A stretch of 64,000 bases of DNA from CBDCCV01 sp965215025 (GCA_965215025.1 CBDCCV010000001.1:620001-684000); one strand, 5' to 3'. Shown: positions 49,122 to 58,407, counted from the first letter of the stretch. Notes: generated from the letters alone by a model not told the origin. Translations and numbers: made by a program.

Positions 49122-49841
49122 TTAGGCTTCGCCGTCGCCGCCCTGGGACTGCTGGCCGTTGGTGGGGAGGTCGCCACGGTTTTCGAGCACGGTGTCGATG
49201 AGGCCGTACTCCTTGGCGTCCTGCGCGCTGAGCCAGTAGTTGCGGTCGGCGTCGTGCTCGATGGTGTCGATGTCCTTGCCGGTGTGCTCGGCGAGGATCT
49301 CGTAGAGGCGCTTTTTGAGCCAGAGGATCTCGCGCGCCTGGATCTCGATGTCCGAGGCCTGCCCTTCGGCGCCGCCGAGCGGCTGGTGGATCATCACGCG
49401 CGAGTTGGGCAGCGCCGCGCGCCGGCCCTCGGCGCCGGCCGTCAGGAGCACGGACCCCATCGAGGCGGCCAACCCGACGCAGATGGTCGAGACCGGCGAG
49501 GGGACGTACTGCATGGTGTCGTAGATGGCCAGCCCGCTGTAGATCACCCCGCCAGGCGAGTTGATGTACATGTTGATGTCGCGGTCCGAGTCCTCGTTGG
49601 CCAGATAGAGCAGCTGCGCCACCGTGAGGTTGGCGATCTGGTCGTTGATCGGCGTGCCGATGAAGACGATGCGGCTCTTGAGCAGACGGCTAAAGATGTC
49701 GTAGGCCCGCTCCCCGCGCGTCGTCTGCTCCACGACCATCGGGACGAGGCCGGCAATGGACTGCTCGCGCGTGGTCCCGCCGTAGATGCCCTCGGGCATC
49801 GACCTCAGCCCTTTGCTGAACTTGATGAAATCATCGACCAT
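49122..49841 (-). CDS. clpP: ATP-dependent Clp protease proteolytic subunit ClpP
   Basis: A 239-residue serine protease, the chambered subunit that degrades proteins delivered by ClpX/ClpA/ClpC. Triad residues are all present: S127 in CVGLAASMGS, H152 in VMIHQPLGG and D197 in IEHDADRN. The N-terminus has MVVEQTTRGERAYDIFSRLL, the usual start of mature ClpP, preceded by about 35 residues. A Gln/Gly-rich tail ends the protein. It lies downstream of trigger factor on the same strand, the common tig-clpP order; clpX is not in the window. Confidence 0.96.
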   Translation of the reverse strand: MVDDFIKFSKGLRSMPEGIYGGTTREQSIAGLVPMVVEQTTRGERAYDIFSRLLKSRIVFIGTPINDQIANLTVAQLLYLANEDSDRDINMYINSPGGVIYSGLAIYDTMQYVPSPVSTICVGLAASMGSVLLTAGAEGRRAALPNSRVMIHQPLGGAEGQASDIEIQAREILWLKKRLYEILAEHTGKDIDTIEHDADRNYWLSAQDAKEYGLIDTVLENRGDLPTNGQQSQGGDGEA

Positions 49842-49939
49842 AGCGCGTCCTCTGGTGTTTTTATGCCTTGCTGAAGTGGGCCGCTTCCAACCTCACGGGC
49901 ACGGGTGCGGTTCCTCTCTTCGGGGTGGGGGAGTGGCTC

Positions 49940-50036
49940 TGCGAAACGATGAACCAGCGAGACGAGGAAACGATGCAAGGCGACCTGTTCACTCCGCATC
50001 TCCCGTCTTTCTTCGTCTCTTCGAGTCCTCGTCTCC
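49940..50036. repeat. Iterated-word imperfect palindrome between tig and clpP
   Basis: The left part iterates GAAACGATG and GAGACGAGGAAACGATG (49940-49972); the right part (about 50004-50036) iterates CTTCGTCTCTTC and GTCCTCGTCTC, loose reverse complements. Words are shared with 12998-13082 and 27692-27755. It would place an RNA structure between trigger factor and clpP. Confidence 0.55.
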
Positions 50037-50048
50037 TCTGTTTTCCCC

Positions 50049-51422
50049 TCACCCTACCGGGTTGACGGCCTGGCGGGCGGCCTCTTCGCGCTCGACCTTT
50101 TCCTCGAACGCCTCCTTGCTTTTCTCCACTACGTTGAAGCGCTCGGCCAGCGCGTCGAAGACCTTGCGGCTCAGGACCTGCTGCTCGACCTGGCTCATCA
50201 TCTGCGGCATGGACTGGTAGAACTGCCGGAGCTGCTCGGCGGAGAGCCGGCCGCTGCGCTCGGCCTGCCGCTCGAAAAACGCCTGCCGGTCCGCGTCAGT
50301 GATCTCGATCTCGGCGTCCTGCGCCACCTTGTCGCGCACGAGCATCCAGTGGGCCTGCTGCTCGGCCTCGCCGCGGTTGCGCGCGCGGAAGTGCGCTTCG
50401 TCGAAGCCCTCCGGCAGTTCGCCCTCGTTGCGCTCTTTTACGTCCTCTACGAACGAGTCGAGGTACATCTCCACCACGGCGTCGGGCACGGGCACGGGGT
50501 GGAGCCGGAGCATCCGCTCGACGATCTTGCCCTGCAGAAGCTCGCGCGAGCGCTGCTCCCAGGCCTCTTCGAGGCGGCTGCGCACCTCGGCGCGGAAGCT
50601 CTCCACGTCCTCGAACCCGTCCTCGGTGATCTCCTTGACGAAGGCGTCGTCGAGGTCGGGCAGCTCGCGGCGCTTGACCTCATGGACGGTGGCCTCGAAG
50701 CGGTGCGCGTGCTCCTCGCCCTCGGGGTGCCCCTCGTGCGCCTTGTCGTGGGCGAAGGTGAAGCGCACCGTGTCGCCCGGCTTCGTGCCCAGGAGCGCCT
50801 TTTTGAGTTCGGCCAGCATCGGGTTCTGGTCAAGCTGCGGGCTGTCGAGGAACAGGGACTGGTCCTCGTCGCGCTTGCCGATGACGGGCGCGCCCGTCTC
50901 CGCGTCGATCTCCTGGAGGTCGAAGGTGACGTAGCTCTCCTCGCCGGCGGGGTCCTCGGTGGGCATCACGTCGGCGTGGCGCAGGCGGAGCTTCTCGATC
51001 TCCTCCTCGACCTCTTCGTCGGTGACGGCGTGGGCAAGCTTGGGGATCTCTTCGTCGGAGAGGTCCTTCAGCTCGATCTCAGGCCGCACGGCAAAGCGGA
51101 TGACGGCGCGGAGGTCGCCTTCGAGGGCGTAGTCGAGTTCCGTCATCTCGGGCTGGCCGAGGACGTCCAGCTCGCCTTTTTCGGCGACCTCTTGCTCGTA
51201 GGCCTCTTGGACGAACTTCTCGGCCACCTGCATCCCGATGGCCTGACCGTACATCTTCTTGACGAGCGAGAGCGGCACCTTGCCCTGGCGGAAGCCTTTC
51301 ATCGAGGCGTGCTTGCGCTGCGCCTGGAGCGCCTGCCGGACCTCGCCCTCGAGGTCCTCAGCGGGCGCCTCGACGGTGAGCGTGCGCTCGGTCGGGCCTA
51401 CTTCCGTGATCGTGGTTTGCAT
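50049..51422 (-). CDS. tig: Trigger factor
   Basis: A 457-residue ribosome-associated chaperone. The ribosome-binding domain includes RKHASMKGFRQGKVPLSLVK, a variant of the GFRxGxxP signature. The PPIase (FKBP-like) part lies at about 150-250 (EDPAGEESYVTFDLQEIDAE ... GTKPGDTVRFTFAHDKAHEG) and the C-terminal helical arms fill the rest. The tail is charged and ends VNPVG. It guides nascent chains at the ribosome exit and precedes clpP on the same strand. Confidence 0.95.
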   Translation of the reverse strand: MQTTITEVGPTERTLTVEAPAEDLEGEVRQALQAQRKHASMKGFRQGKVPLSLVKKMYGQAIGMQVAEKFVQEAYEQEVAEKGELDVLGQPEMTELDYALEGDLRAVIRFAVRPEIELKDLSDEEIPKLAHAVTDEEVEEEIEKLRLRHADVMPTEDPAGEESYVTFDLQEIDAETGAPVIGKRDEDQSLFLDSPQLDQNPMLAELKKALLGTKPGDTVRFTFAHDKAHEGHPEGEEHAHRFEATVHEVKRRELPDLDDAFVKEITEDGFEDVESFRAEVRSRLEEAWEQRSRELLQGKIVERMLRLHPVPVPDAVVEMYLDSFVEDVKERNEGELPEGFDEAHFRARNRGEAEQQAHWMLVRDKVAQDAEIEITDADRQAFFERQAERSGRLSAEQLRQFYQSMPQMMSQVEQQVLSRKVFDALAERFNVVEKSKEAFEEKVEREEAARQAVNPVG

Positions 51423-51609
51423 GGGAGAAAAGAGCGTTCGTCTCTAAGTCGATGGATGGGGTGCTCGGGGGCGCGGCGGGGGTGAGGCGCCGCGCACTGA
51501 GTCCAGCAAAACTAAAAGCCCCGAGGCGCCGCGTGTTCGGCGGCGGGCGTGAATTGCCCACGTGTTTGGGCTGGACCACATGCGGAGGTTTGACGTGCCA
51601 GGCCCGGCG

Positions 51610-54600
51610 TCAAAAGTTGAAGCCCACCGAGAGGTACACCTCGCGTGCGCCGAAGCGCTGCCCGTTGTACGGCCAGGCGACGTCGAGGCGGACGGGGTAG
51701 CCCAGGACGAGCGTGCGCACGCCGCCGCCCGCGCCGACGAGGAGGTCGTCGAAGACGCGGTCGCCCTCGGCGTTCTGGCGGAAGGCGCGGAAGGCGCCGC
51801 CGGGGCCGGGGCCGCCCCACACGCCGCCCACGTCGGCAAAGGCGGCGCCGCGGAGGGCGTAGACGGGGAGCAGGCCCGTGAGCGCGTCGCCGAGGAAGGC
51901 GCCCAGGGGGAAGCGCCACTCCGCGTTGAAGAGGCCAAAGCTCGACCCGCGCTGCGCGTTGAAGTCGTGCCCCCGGAGCGGCATCACCGGCGTGGCGAAG
52001 GCGAAGTCGGCCACGCCGTCTACGGGGAAGCCGCCCACGGGGTCGAAGCGGCGGTTGAGCCAGTTCTCCACGCCGGCGGCGTAGAACAGCTGCCGCGTGC
52101 TGCCGAACGAGGTGCCGCCCGAGAGCCTGAGCGCCAGCCCGTAGCGGCGGCTCGGGCCGAAGGAGGCGTACGTGCGCGCATCGGCCAGGAGCGTGACGAA
52201 GCGGATGGGGCCGGCCGTGCCAGAGAGGCTCACGGCCAGGCGGTGCCCGCTCTGCGGCGCGAAAAAGCCGGGCGTGGTCACGTCGCGCGTGAAGGTAAGC
52301 GCCGGGTTGAACAGGACGCGCGTCACCTGCGGGCGCGCCGGGTTGCCGATGTCGGCCTGGCTCACGCCCACGACGCCGGCGTCCAGGTCCACGCGGTGGA
52401 ACGTGTCGAGCGGGTAGCTCGCGCGCAGGCTCGTGCCGTAGCGGCGATAGCGGTAGTAGGTGCGCCGGGCGTAGTCGGGCAGGAGGCGCGCGGTGTGGTA
52501 AACGGAGAGACGCCAGTCCGTGCGGTGCGGGAGGTAGCTGTAGGAAAGCGCGTAGTCGGCGTTGCGGAGGTCCACCAAAAGGTTCGTGGTGAGAAGGATC
52601 TGATGGTTGCCCATCATATCGCTAAAGCGCATCTGCGCCACGCCTTGCACGCCGTAGAGCGCGTCGTACCCCGCCGCGCCGTAGATGAGGTCGGGCGAGA
52701 AGTTGAGCTTGTACTTCTTCGGCGCGAGGGCCGGCTCGGCGGGCGCGGGCGTAGAGGCTTGGCCCGCTTCCGAGGGCGTCGGCGCCTGGCCGCCCTCGGC
52801 CCGGTCATCGCCGCCGAGCTGCACGCGCACGGCGCCGTACGTGGCGGCAGGGTCAGCTGTCGTGTCGGCTACGGAGGAAGCTGGAGCGGAGGCTGCTGGC
52901 GTGAGGCCGCGCAGCCCGCCGCCGCCGTTTTGCTCCCAAAAAGCGTGCAGCGCCAGGAGGCCAGGCGCGCCGCTTTCCTCGCCTACGGCGGCGGCGCGCA
53001 GGAAGGGGTTGCTCCGCTGCCGCGCCTCGGGGGCGAGCGCGAGGGCGGGCGCCGGCTTCTCCGTGCGGCCCATCACGCGCTGTGCCCACACCGTCGGCGC
53101 GAGGTCGTCCGCCGCCACTCGGCGGGCGAAGGGCGCGCGCAAGAGGTAGAGCGACGGCGTGCCTCGCCGCAGGCTCACCACGGCGGCTTGCTGCCCATCG
53201 GCCGAGAGGGCCGCTTGCGTGACGCCGCTCGTTAGATCGGTGAGCGGACGCTCGGCGCCGGTGACGAGGTCTTTCTCGTAGAGGTTGGGGATGCCGTTCC
53301 GGTCCGAGATGAAGAGGAGCCGCTCCCCCTCGGGGCCGAACTGCGCGTTGTAGTCGTCCCACGGGCCGCGTCCCGAGGTGAGGCGCTCGGCACGGCGCGC
53401 GCCCAGCGGCAGGGCGTAGAGCGCGTGGCCCGGCGCTCCGTTCTTTGGCGAAGCGTACGCGGCCATGTCGAACGCCTCGGCGCCGTGGCGGCCCACCTCG
53501 ACGTGCGGCCCGCGGTCGCTATGGAAGACGAGCACGGCGCCATCCGGACGCCACGCCGGCGCGTGGTCGCCAAAGACGTCATCGGTGTAGTTGACCGCCT
53601 CGCGCGTTTCGAGGTCGAGCACGAAAATGTCGCTCTGCGCACCTTTGACGCCGGAGAACGCAATCTGCCGCGCCGCCGGATGCCACGCCACGCCGCTGAT
53701 CTGGTCCACGCCCTCGACGCGGACGTGCTCGGCCTCGCCCGTCCCGGCGTCCACGACGGCGATGGCGTCCGCCGGGCCGCTCTTGACCGCCACGGCGATC
53801 TCCGTGCCATCCGGACTCCACGAGAGGCCGGGCACCTGCGGGCGCAGGCTCTCGAACCCCGCACTCGTCTGCCCGCGGATCAGCTCGCCGAGGACCTCGC
53901 CGGTGGAGGCGCGGGCGAGGTAGACGCCAAAGCGCGCCCCGTCGGCGGCGATGTAGGCGAGGCGGTCGCCTTTGGGCGCGAGGGCGGGGCTGCCGTAGTA
54001 GCGCGCCTCGGCGTGCGGGTCCACCGGCGCGGCGATCTCTTCGAGGCTCTCGCGCGCGGCCAGCTCGGGGTAGTAGACCTCGCGCAGCGCCTTGTGCCAG
54101 CGCTCCGAGAGGGCATCGAGCGTGAGGCCGGTGGCGCTCTGGAAGCTTTTCTCCACCGAGCGCGTCTCGCGCAGCCCGTGCAGCACCTCACCGATTTTCT
54201 CGCGGCCGTACTGCTCGCCGACGTAGTCCCACAGGCTCTGCCCGCCGGGGTAGGCCAGGTAGCCGCGCAGGCGCTCAGCCGGCGGGAGCGCGTCGTCCAG
54301 GACGGCGGCGCGGACGTAGCGGTCCGGCTCGGTGCCCCAGCCCGTGGCCGCGTACTCGGCCAGCCCCTCGTTGAACCAGGGCGGGATGCGCAGCTCGATG
54401 TTGTTGCGGATGATGGACTGCACCGAGCCGCCGTAGAAGAGGTCGTTCACGGCGGCGTGGACGACCTCGTGGTGGATCACCTGCCGGAAGGCGCGGTAAT
54501 CGCCCGTGAAGGGCACGACGATGCGGTTCTTGAAAAGCTCCGTCGCCCCGCCGATGCCCTCGGCAAAAGGAGGCAGGTTCACGGCGTTCGTGGCGGCAAA

Positions 54601-54897
54601 CGCGGCGTGGCCCTGGTAGATGAGCAGTGGCGTGCGCTCCGTCAACTCGCTCTGGAAGAGCGCCTCGACGTCGGCGTGGGCGGTCTCGGCGGCTGTGGCG
54701 GCAAAGCGGGCCAGCGCCTCGCCGCCCTCGTAGTAGTACACGTCGAAGTGCTCGGCCTCAAGGAAGCGCCAGGCGTGCGCCTCGTACTGCACCCGGTTTT
54801 TGCCAAAGGCGAAGTACTGCGCCTCGGCCGGCTCCGGCGCGCCCGCCCAGCCCGCTGCCGCGAGCACCGCCGCCAGCATGTAGAGAGCCGTTCGCAT
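51610..54897 (-). CDS. Large exported peptidase-MA-like / TolB-type propeller / surface-antigen barrel protein
   Basis: A 1095-residue protein from MRTALYMLAAVLAAAGWAGA (signal peptide, cut near AEA-QY). Residues about 30-280 contain a gluzincin-type zinc site: HHEVVHAAVND (HExxH at 143-147) and WFNEGLAEYAA (third-ligand Glu). About 295-640 are beta-propeller blades (GLSWSPDGTEIAVAVK, APAWRPDGAVLVFHSD, AQFGPEGERLLFISDRNGIP). A Pro/Ala/Thr-rich linker follows (about 650-745), then a beta-barrel resembling the bacterial surface antigen (D15/BamA-like) domain, ending VYLSVGFNF with a terminal Phe. Probably an outer-membrane protein with a periplasmic or surface peptidase. Function unknown. Confidence 0.88.
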   Translation of the reverse strand: MRTALYMLAAVLAAAGWAGAPEPAEAQYFAFGKNRVQYEAHAWRFLEAEHFDVYYYEGGEALARFAATAAETAHADVEALFQSELTERTPLLIYQGHAAFAATNAVNLPPFAEGIGGATELFKNRIVVPFTGDYRAFRQVIHHEVVHAAVNDLFYGGSVQSIIRNNIELRIPPWFNEGLAEYAATGWGTEPDRYVRAAVLDDALPPAERLRGYLAYPGGQSLWDYVGEQYGREKIGEVLHGLRETRSVEKSFQSATGLTLDALSERWHKALREVYYPELAARESLEEIAAPVDPHAEARYYGSPALAPKGDRLAYIAADGARFGVYLARASTGEVLGELIRGQTSAGFESLRPQVPGLSWSPDGTEIAVAVKSGPADAIAVVDAGTGEAEHVRVEGVDQISGVAWHPAARQIAFSGVKGAQSDIFVLDLETREAVNYTDDVFGDHAPAWRPDGAVLVFHSDRGPHVEVGRHGAEAFDMAAYASPKNGAPGHALYALPLGARRAERLTSGRGPWDDYNAQFGPEGERLLFISDRNGIPNLYEKDLVTGAERPLTDLTSGVTQAALSADGQQAAVVSLRRGTPSLYLLRAPFARRVAADDLAPTVWAQRVMGRTEKPAPALALAPEARQRSNPFLRAAAVGEESGAPGLLALHAFWEQNGGGGLRGLTPAASAPASSVADTTADPAATYGAVRVQLGGDDRAEGGQAPTPSEAGQASTPAPAEPALAPKKYKLNFSPDLIYGAAGYDALYGVQGVAQMRFSDMMGNHQILLTTNLLVDLRNADYALSYSYLPHRTDWRLSVYHTARLLPDYARRTYYRYRRYGTSLRASYPLDTFHRVDLDAGVVGVSQADIGNPARPQVTRVLFNPALTFTRDVTTPGFFAPQSGHRLAVSLSGTAGPIRFVTLLADARTYASFGPSRRYGLALRLSGGTSFGSTRQLFYAAGVENWLNRRFDPVGGFPVDGVADFAFATPVMPLRGHDFNAQRGSSFGLFNAEWRFPLGAFLGDALTGLLPVYALRGAAFADVGGVWGGPGPGGAFRAFRQNAEGDRVFDDLLVGAGGGVRTLVLGYPVRLDVAWPYNGQRFGAREVYLSVGFNF

Positions 54898-55076
54898 GAA
54901 GAGAAGAGCCGTGTGGAGCAGCCGCCGGAAAGGCCAGGCCGGAAGCGCTAAACAGAGCAAAGACAGCGCGTTTAGCCGAGGCGTTCTACCGCTGCGCGCC
55001 GCGCTCAGGTTCCTTCTGTGCACTGAACGCCTCAACTTACAAAGACGCGTGCTCCAAAGCCGCACGCCGCAAACGC

Positions 55077-55115
55077 GCGCGGCCCGCCCTGCCGGTTAAG
55101 CAGAGCGGGCCGCGC
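55077..55115. terminator. Strong G/C hairpin, candidate terminator
   Basis: A 15-base stem with one mismatch: GCGCGGCCCGCCCTG (55077-55091) pairs with CAGAGCGGGCCGCGC (55101-55115), nine-base loop. It follows the collagen-like lipoprotein gene on the minus strand. There is no clear T-run, so termination is not certain. Confidence 0.55.
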
Positions 55116-55179
55116 AGGTGTTGACCGGCAGGGCGCGCATCAGCAGTGAGCGGCGCGCGGGCCGGGGGTGAGGGGTGTG

Positions 55180-56700
55180 CTACTCCGCACCGGGGAGGCC
55201 GAGCGCGCGGGCCGCCTCGCGGTACGTGGCGAAGTCGTAGTCCTTCACCGTGAGGCTGCTGCCGCCGTCGTCCGCGTCGGGCGGGATGACGACGACCTTG
55301 ACGCTGTACTCGCCGGCCAGGGCATCGAGCGCATCGCCGGAGAGCGAGGCGAACGCGATGGAAAGCGCGCCCGCGTCGTAGCCGTAGCGGACGCTGACTT
55401 CGCTGTCGGCATCGCCGTCGCCGTCATCGTCCATGTAGAGCGTGTACGGGAGCGCCACCCAGACGCTGCCGGCGTTGCCGTTCACGTCCTGCGTCGGCAC
55501 GTCGCTGGAGAGGACGAGGCCGGCCTCAGCCAGGCGCAGGCTCGCCAGGCGGAGGGCGTCTTCCTCGCCGTCGCCATCGTCGCTATCGCCGACGGTGATG
55601 GTGGCCGGGTCCACGACGACGCCGTTGTCGCTGTCTTCATCTACGAAGTACGGGCCGTCCGCGGCGCCGCCGGAAGAGATGAAGTTGTACGCCTCGTTGC
55701 CATTGGTCTCCTCGTGCGGCATGGCGATGAGGACCTGATCGCCCTGGAGCGTCGTGTCCTCGGGGAAGTCCGTGCCGGGGATGTCGCCGAAGAGCGTGAC
55801 CTCGACGTTCTGGTACGTGCCGGCCTCGAAGTAGTCCGAGACGCCGATCACGCTGCCGGCTATCACGGGCGGGTCGTCCAGGAGCGTCGAGTCGTGGATG
55901 GCGATGTACCCGTCGCGCGGCAGGTAGAACGAGGCGACGGTGACGGTGACGCTGTCCTCGGCGGCCTGGTCGTTGAAGGTGACGTTCGCGCCGGGGCCTA
56001 CGGTCACGCGCGCCATGTCCACGATGGCGCTGCCGCCGCTCGTGTACGCGCCGTCCTCTGCGCCGCCGGAGGTGATGAAGTTGTACGTCTCGTTCCCGCT
56101 CGTCTCTTTGTGCGGCATGGCGATGAGCGGCTGCGCTCGGCCCAGCGTGGTGTCCTCGGGGAAGTCGGCGCCGGGGACGTCGAAGAGTTCGATCTCGAGA
56201 TCGTCGTACGTGCCGGCTTCGAGATACGCCGAGACGCCGATCACGCTGCCGATCACGTTCCCGTCCAAGAGCGTGGAGTCGTGGATGGCGACGTAGCCGT
56301 CGTTGGGCACGTAGGCGGAGGCGACGGTGATAGTGCGGCTGTCGTCCGCGTTTTGCGGCGCGAGGTCTACCGTGGCGTTGGCGACGTTGCCTTCCTCGAA
56401 CTGCTCGAGGTAGGCCAGGACGGTCCCGCTGTCCACCACGGCCGAGTCGATCATGGCGATCTCCTCAGTGTAGGTGCGGCGGTTGCCGGCGTCATCGTCG
56501 TCGAGGTCGTCGGCGGTGAAGGTAAAGGTGGTCACGTCAGGGCCGGGGCCGGCCGGGCCTTGCGGGCCGCGCTCGCCTTGTTCACCGGGATCGCCTTCTT
56601 CGCCCATGAGGCCGCGGGGGCCTTCGTCGCCTTCGCAGCCGGCAGCGAAAAGGGCGAAAGTCAGAATGAAAAAGCACAGGTACTTCAGGGGTACTTGCAT
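55180..56700 (-). CDS. Lipoprotein with collagen-like segment and two DUF7282-like repeats
   Basis: A 506-residue lipoprotein from MQVPLKYLCFFILTFALFAA with lipobox Cys 22. Ten Gly-X-Y triplets follow (about 24-53, GDEGPRGLMGEEGDPGEQGE...). Then come two repeats of about 110 residues: VASAYVPNDGYVAIHDSTLL ... LIAMPHKETSGNETYNFITS and VASFYLPRDGYIAIHDSTLL ... LIAMPHEETNGNEAYNFISS. This matches DUF7282, a domain best known from haloarchaeal surface proteins. A C-terminal ~150 residues (DVPTQDVNGNAGSVWVALPY) is Asp-rich. Overall acidic composition fits a salt-adapted surface protein. Function unknown. Confidence 0.85.
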   Translation of the reverse strand: MQVPLKYLCFFILTFALFAAGCEGDEGPRGLMGEEGDPGEQGERGPQGPAGPGPDVTTFTFTADDLDDDDAGNRRTYTEEIAMIDSAVVDSGTVLAYLEQFEEGNVANATVDLAPQNADDSRTITVASAYVPNDGYVAIHDSTLLDGNVIGSVIGVSAYLEAGTYDDLEIELFDVPGADFPEDTTLGRAQPLIAMPHKETSGNETYNFITSGGAEDGAYTSGGSAIVDMARVTVGPGANVTFNDQAAEDSVTVTVASFYLPRDGYIAIHDSTLLDDPPVIAGSVIGVSDYFEAGTYQNVEVTLFGDIPGTDFPEDTTLQGDQVLIAMPHEETNGNEAYNFISSGGAADGPYFVDEDSDNGVVVDPATITVGDSDDGDGEEDALRLASLRLAEAGLVLSSDVPTQDVNGNAGSVWVALPYTLYMDDDGDGDADSEVSVRYGYDAGALSIAFASLSGDALDALAGEYSVKVVVIPPDADDGGSSLTVKDYDFATYREAARALGLPGAE

Positions 56701-56936
56701 GAGCAGAAGCGTCGCTTGATTGAGAAAAGAAGCGCGTATTTCTACCTTAGAAAGTAGGCCTCCTGCTCGCTCTATATCAAGGTCATTTTTTGAGAACCCC
56801 TTTTTGCGCAGGCGACCAGGCGCAACTTTGCTGGTAGGAGCAGCGCAGATGCCCTTGCTCCGAAAGAGCAAAAGCTCATCCAAATGGACATATCTGGCGC
56901 GCGCCACGCCGCTCAAGGAGCGCGCCCGGCAGTAAT
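56701..56936. other. AT-richer intergenic region upstream of the collagen-like lipoprotein
   Basis: These 236 bases are less GC-rich than the surroundings (for example TATATCAAGGTCATTTTTTG near 56775) and probably contain the lipoprotein promoter. Frames here look like chance. No hairpin terminator is obvious. Confidence 0.4.
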
Positions 56937-57221
56937 CTAAAGCTGCGGCAGCGTCTCGCGCGGGATCTGCACGAGGTACTGCTCTTCGAAGATCTCCTCG
57001 TGCACGCCGAACTGCCCCGTGCCGCGAAAGTCCACCGCCACGTGCGGCCCGACGACGCGCTTCACCTCGCCGATGCCGTAGTACGCGGGCATCGGGCCGT
57101 AGTACACGAGCTGGCCCTGGCTCAGCTCGTCCTTAAAGCGCGCCCGGCGGTGGAACGCCTGCACGACGGGGAGGCGTTCCATCCGGTACGGGCTTTCCTT
57201 CTTTCCCTGCCTCTTTTCCAT
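56937..57221 (-). CDS. Small conserved-looking protein, possible SH3-like barrel
   Basis: A 94-residue protein from MEKRQGKKESPYRMERLPVV (an ATG at 57257 would add 12 residues). The second half, LSQGQLVYYGPMPAYYGIGE followed by VKRVVGPHVAVDFRGTGQF, has the strand-turn pattern of small SH3-like barrels (compare KOW or CarD-like folds), but I do not recognise a specific family. It ends EEQYLVQIPRETLPQL. Unlinked to its neighbours. Confidence 0.65.
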   Translation of the reverse strand: MEKRQGKKESPYRMERLPVVQAFHRRARFKDELSQGQLVYYGPMPAYYGIGEVKRVVGPHVAVDFRGTGQFGVHEEIFEEQYLVQIPRETLPQL

Positions 57222-57435
57222 GACGTATGCTGGCTTGCTGAAGTGCACGTACGTCAACGAGGCAGATCAGACGGGGTTCGGCCTCCTTCGCGCCGCGTGC
57301 GTTGCGGGGCGGTTTCCCTGGAACCTGCGGTTTCATGGCAACGCGCGATTCGATATTATACACGCCACCCGTTCCTCGGCGCGCGCTTCACCCGGCGCGG
57401 CGCCGGTGATCCCTTGGCTCAGCCCACGTTCTTCT

Positions 57436-57714
57436 ATGGAGCACGATACAAAAATCATCGACCGGCAGGTAGGCCGGAACGCGCAGCTTTTCGCACAGGC
57501 CGTGGCGGCGCTCGGCACCCCGCAGGCACGCTTCCCGTACCTGCGCATCCTGGTGAGCCTGGTCGAGCAGGCGCACCCCGAGTGGAACCAGGCCCCGCAG
57601 AAGGACGAGCAGATCGCCCGGCTCGTCCTCCACATGAGCCAGGACGGCCTCTCCCTTGAAGAGGTGGTCGAGGTCGTGCGCGTGCGCGACGCCGAGCGCA
57701 ACGGCCACCCGTAG
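57436..57714 (+). CDS. DUF4290-like small helical protein
   Basis: A 92-residue protein from MEHDTKIIDRQVGRNAQLFA. The pattern of YGRN-like VGRNAQLFAQAVAALGTPQA followed by RFPYLRILVSLVEQAHPEWN recalls the N-terminal part of DUF4290, a Bacteroidota family, though shorter. The frame extends upstream to 57220 but without similarity. It is convergent with ruvC, stops 13 bases apart. The assignment is tentative. Confidence 0.6.
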   Translation: MEHDTKIIDRQVGRNAQLFAQAVAALGTPQARFPYLRILVSLVEQAHPEWNQAPQKDEQIARLVLHMSQDGLSLEEVVEVVRVRDAERNGHP

Positions 57715-57727
57715 CCCCGCCCGCTGC

Positions 57728-58285
57728 TTAGCCCTTGACCCGTCCGGGATTAGCTTGGACGAAGCTCGCCCAGCCGCCGTGCTTTTTAGCCGTGGCGCCT
57801 CCTGTGCCGCCGGCCAGCCGGTGCGCGTGGCACAGCCCCACGGCCAGCGCATCGGAGGCGTCCAGCCCCAGAGCCGCGTCCTGGCCGATGCCAAGGACCG
57901 AGCGCACCATAAAGGCCACCTGCTGCTTCGAGGCGTTGCCGTTGCCGGTGACGGACTTCTTCACCGCCTTAGGCGTGTACTCCGTCACGGGGATGCCGCG
58001 GTTCAAGGCCACGAGCATGGCCGCCGCCTGCGCCCGGCCGAGCTTGAGCATCGACTGCGGGTTGCGGCCGTAGACGGGCATCTCGACCGCGCACTCGTCC
58101 GGCGGGCAGGCCTCGACGAGCGCCAGGAGCCGGTCGTAGATCTGCTTCAGGCGCAGCTGGTGGCTGTCTGTAGATTTGAAGCGCAAGACGCCGCACTCAA
58201 GCAGGCGCTCCTCCCCGTCGTCCTCGACTTTGATGAGGCCGTAGCCCGCCACGCGCGATCCGGGATCGATGCCGAGGATGACCAT
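57728..58285 (-). CDS. ruvC: Crossover junction endodeoxyribonuclease RuvC
   Basis: A 185-residue Holliday-junction resolvase from MVILGIDPGSRVAGYGLIKV. The four catalytic acids are visible: D7 (GIDPG), E68 (CAVEMPVYGRN), and D142/D145 (LGLDASDALAVGLCHAH). Length matches the family. It lies downstream of yebC on the same strand; yebC-ruvC linkage is common in bacteria. The start at 58285 is the family start; upstream frame is repeat sequence. Confidence 0.96.
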   Translation of the reverse strand: MVILGIDPGSRVAGYGLIKVEDDGEERLLECGVLRFKSTDSHQLRLKQIYDRLLALVEACPPDECAVEMPVYGRNPQSMLKLGRAQAAAMLVALNRGIPVTEYTPKAVKKSVTGNGNASKQQVAFMVRSVLGIGQDAALGLDASDALAVGLCHAHRLAGGTGGATAKKHGGWASFVQANPGRVKG

Positions 58286-58300
58286 GCCTTCGGAGCGAAT

Positions 58301-58407
58301 GGTGAAAGGCGAGTAGCGAGTGGGGAATAGGTTAAACGACGGCAGCAGCGAACGCAACCACATTCGCGTTCTCTCCCCAATTCACTACTCTCTATTCGTT
58401 ACTCACC
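58301..58407. repeat. Imperfect palindrome of GGTGA...GAGTAGCGAGT words between yebC and ruvC
   Basis: The left arm (58301-58331) starts GGTGAAAGGCGAGTAGCGAG; the right arm (about 58371-58407) ends TATTCGTTACTCACC, a loose reverse complement. It fills nearly all the spacer between yebC and ruvC. Confidence 0.6.

Noticed and set aside
53425..54951. Long plus-strand frame opposite the large exported protein
   Set aside because: Antisense shadow with Arg/Val-rich translation and no family features.
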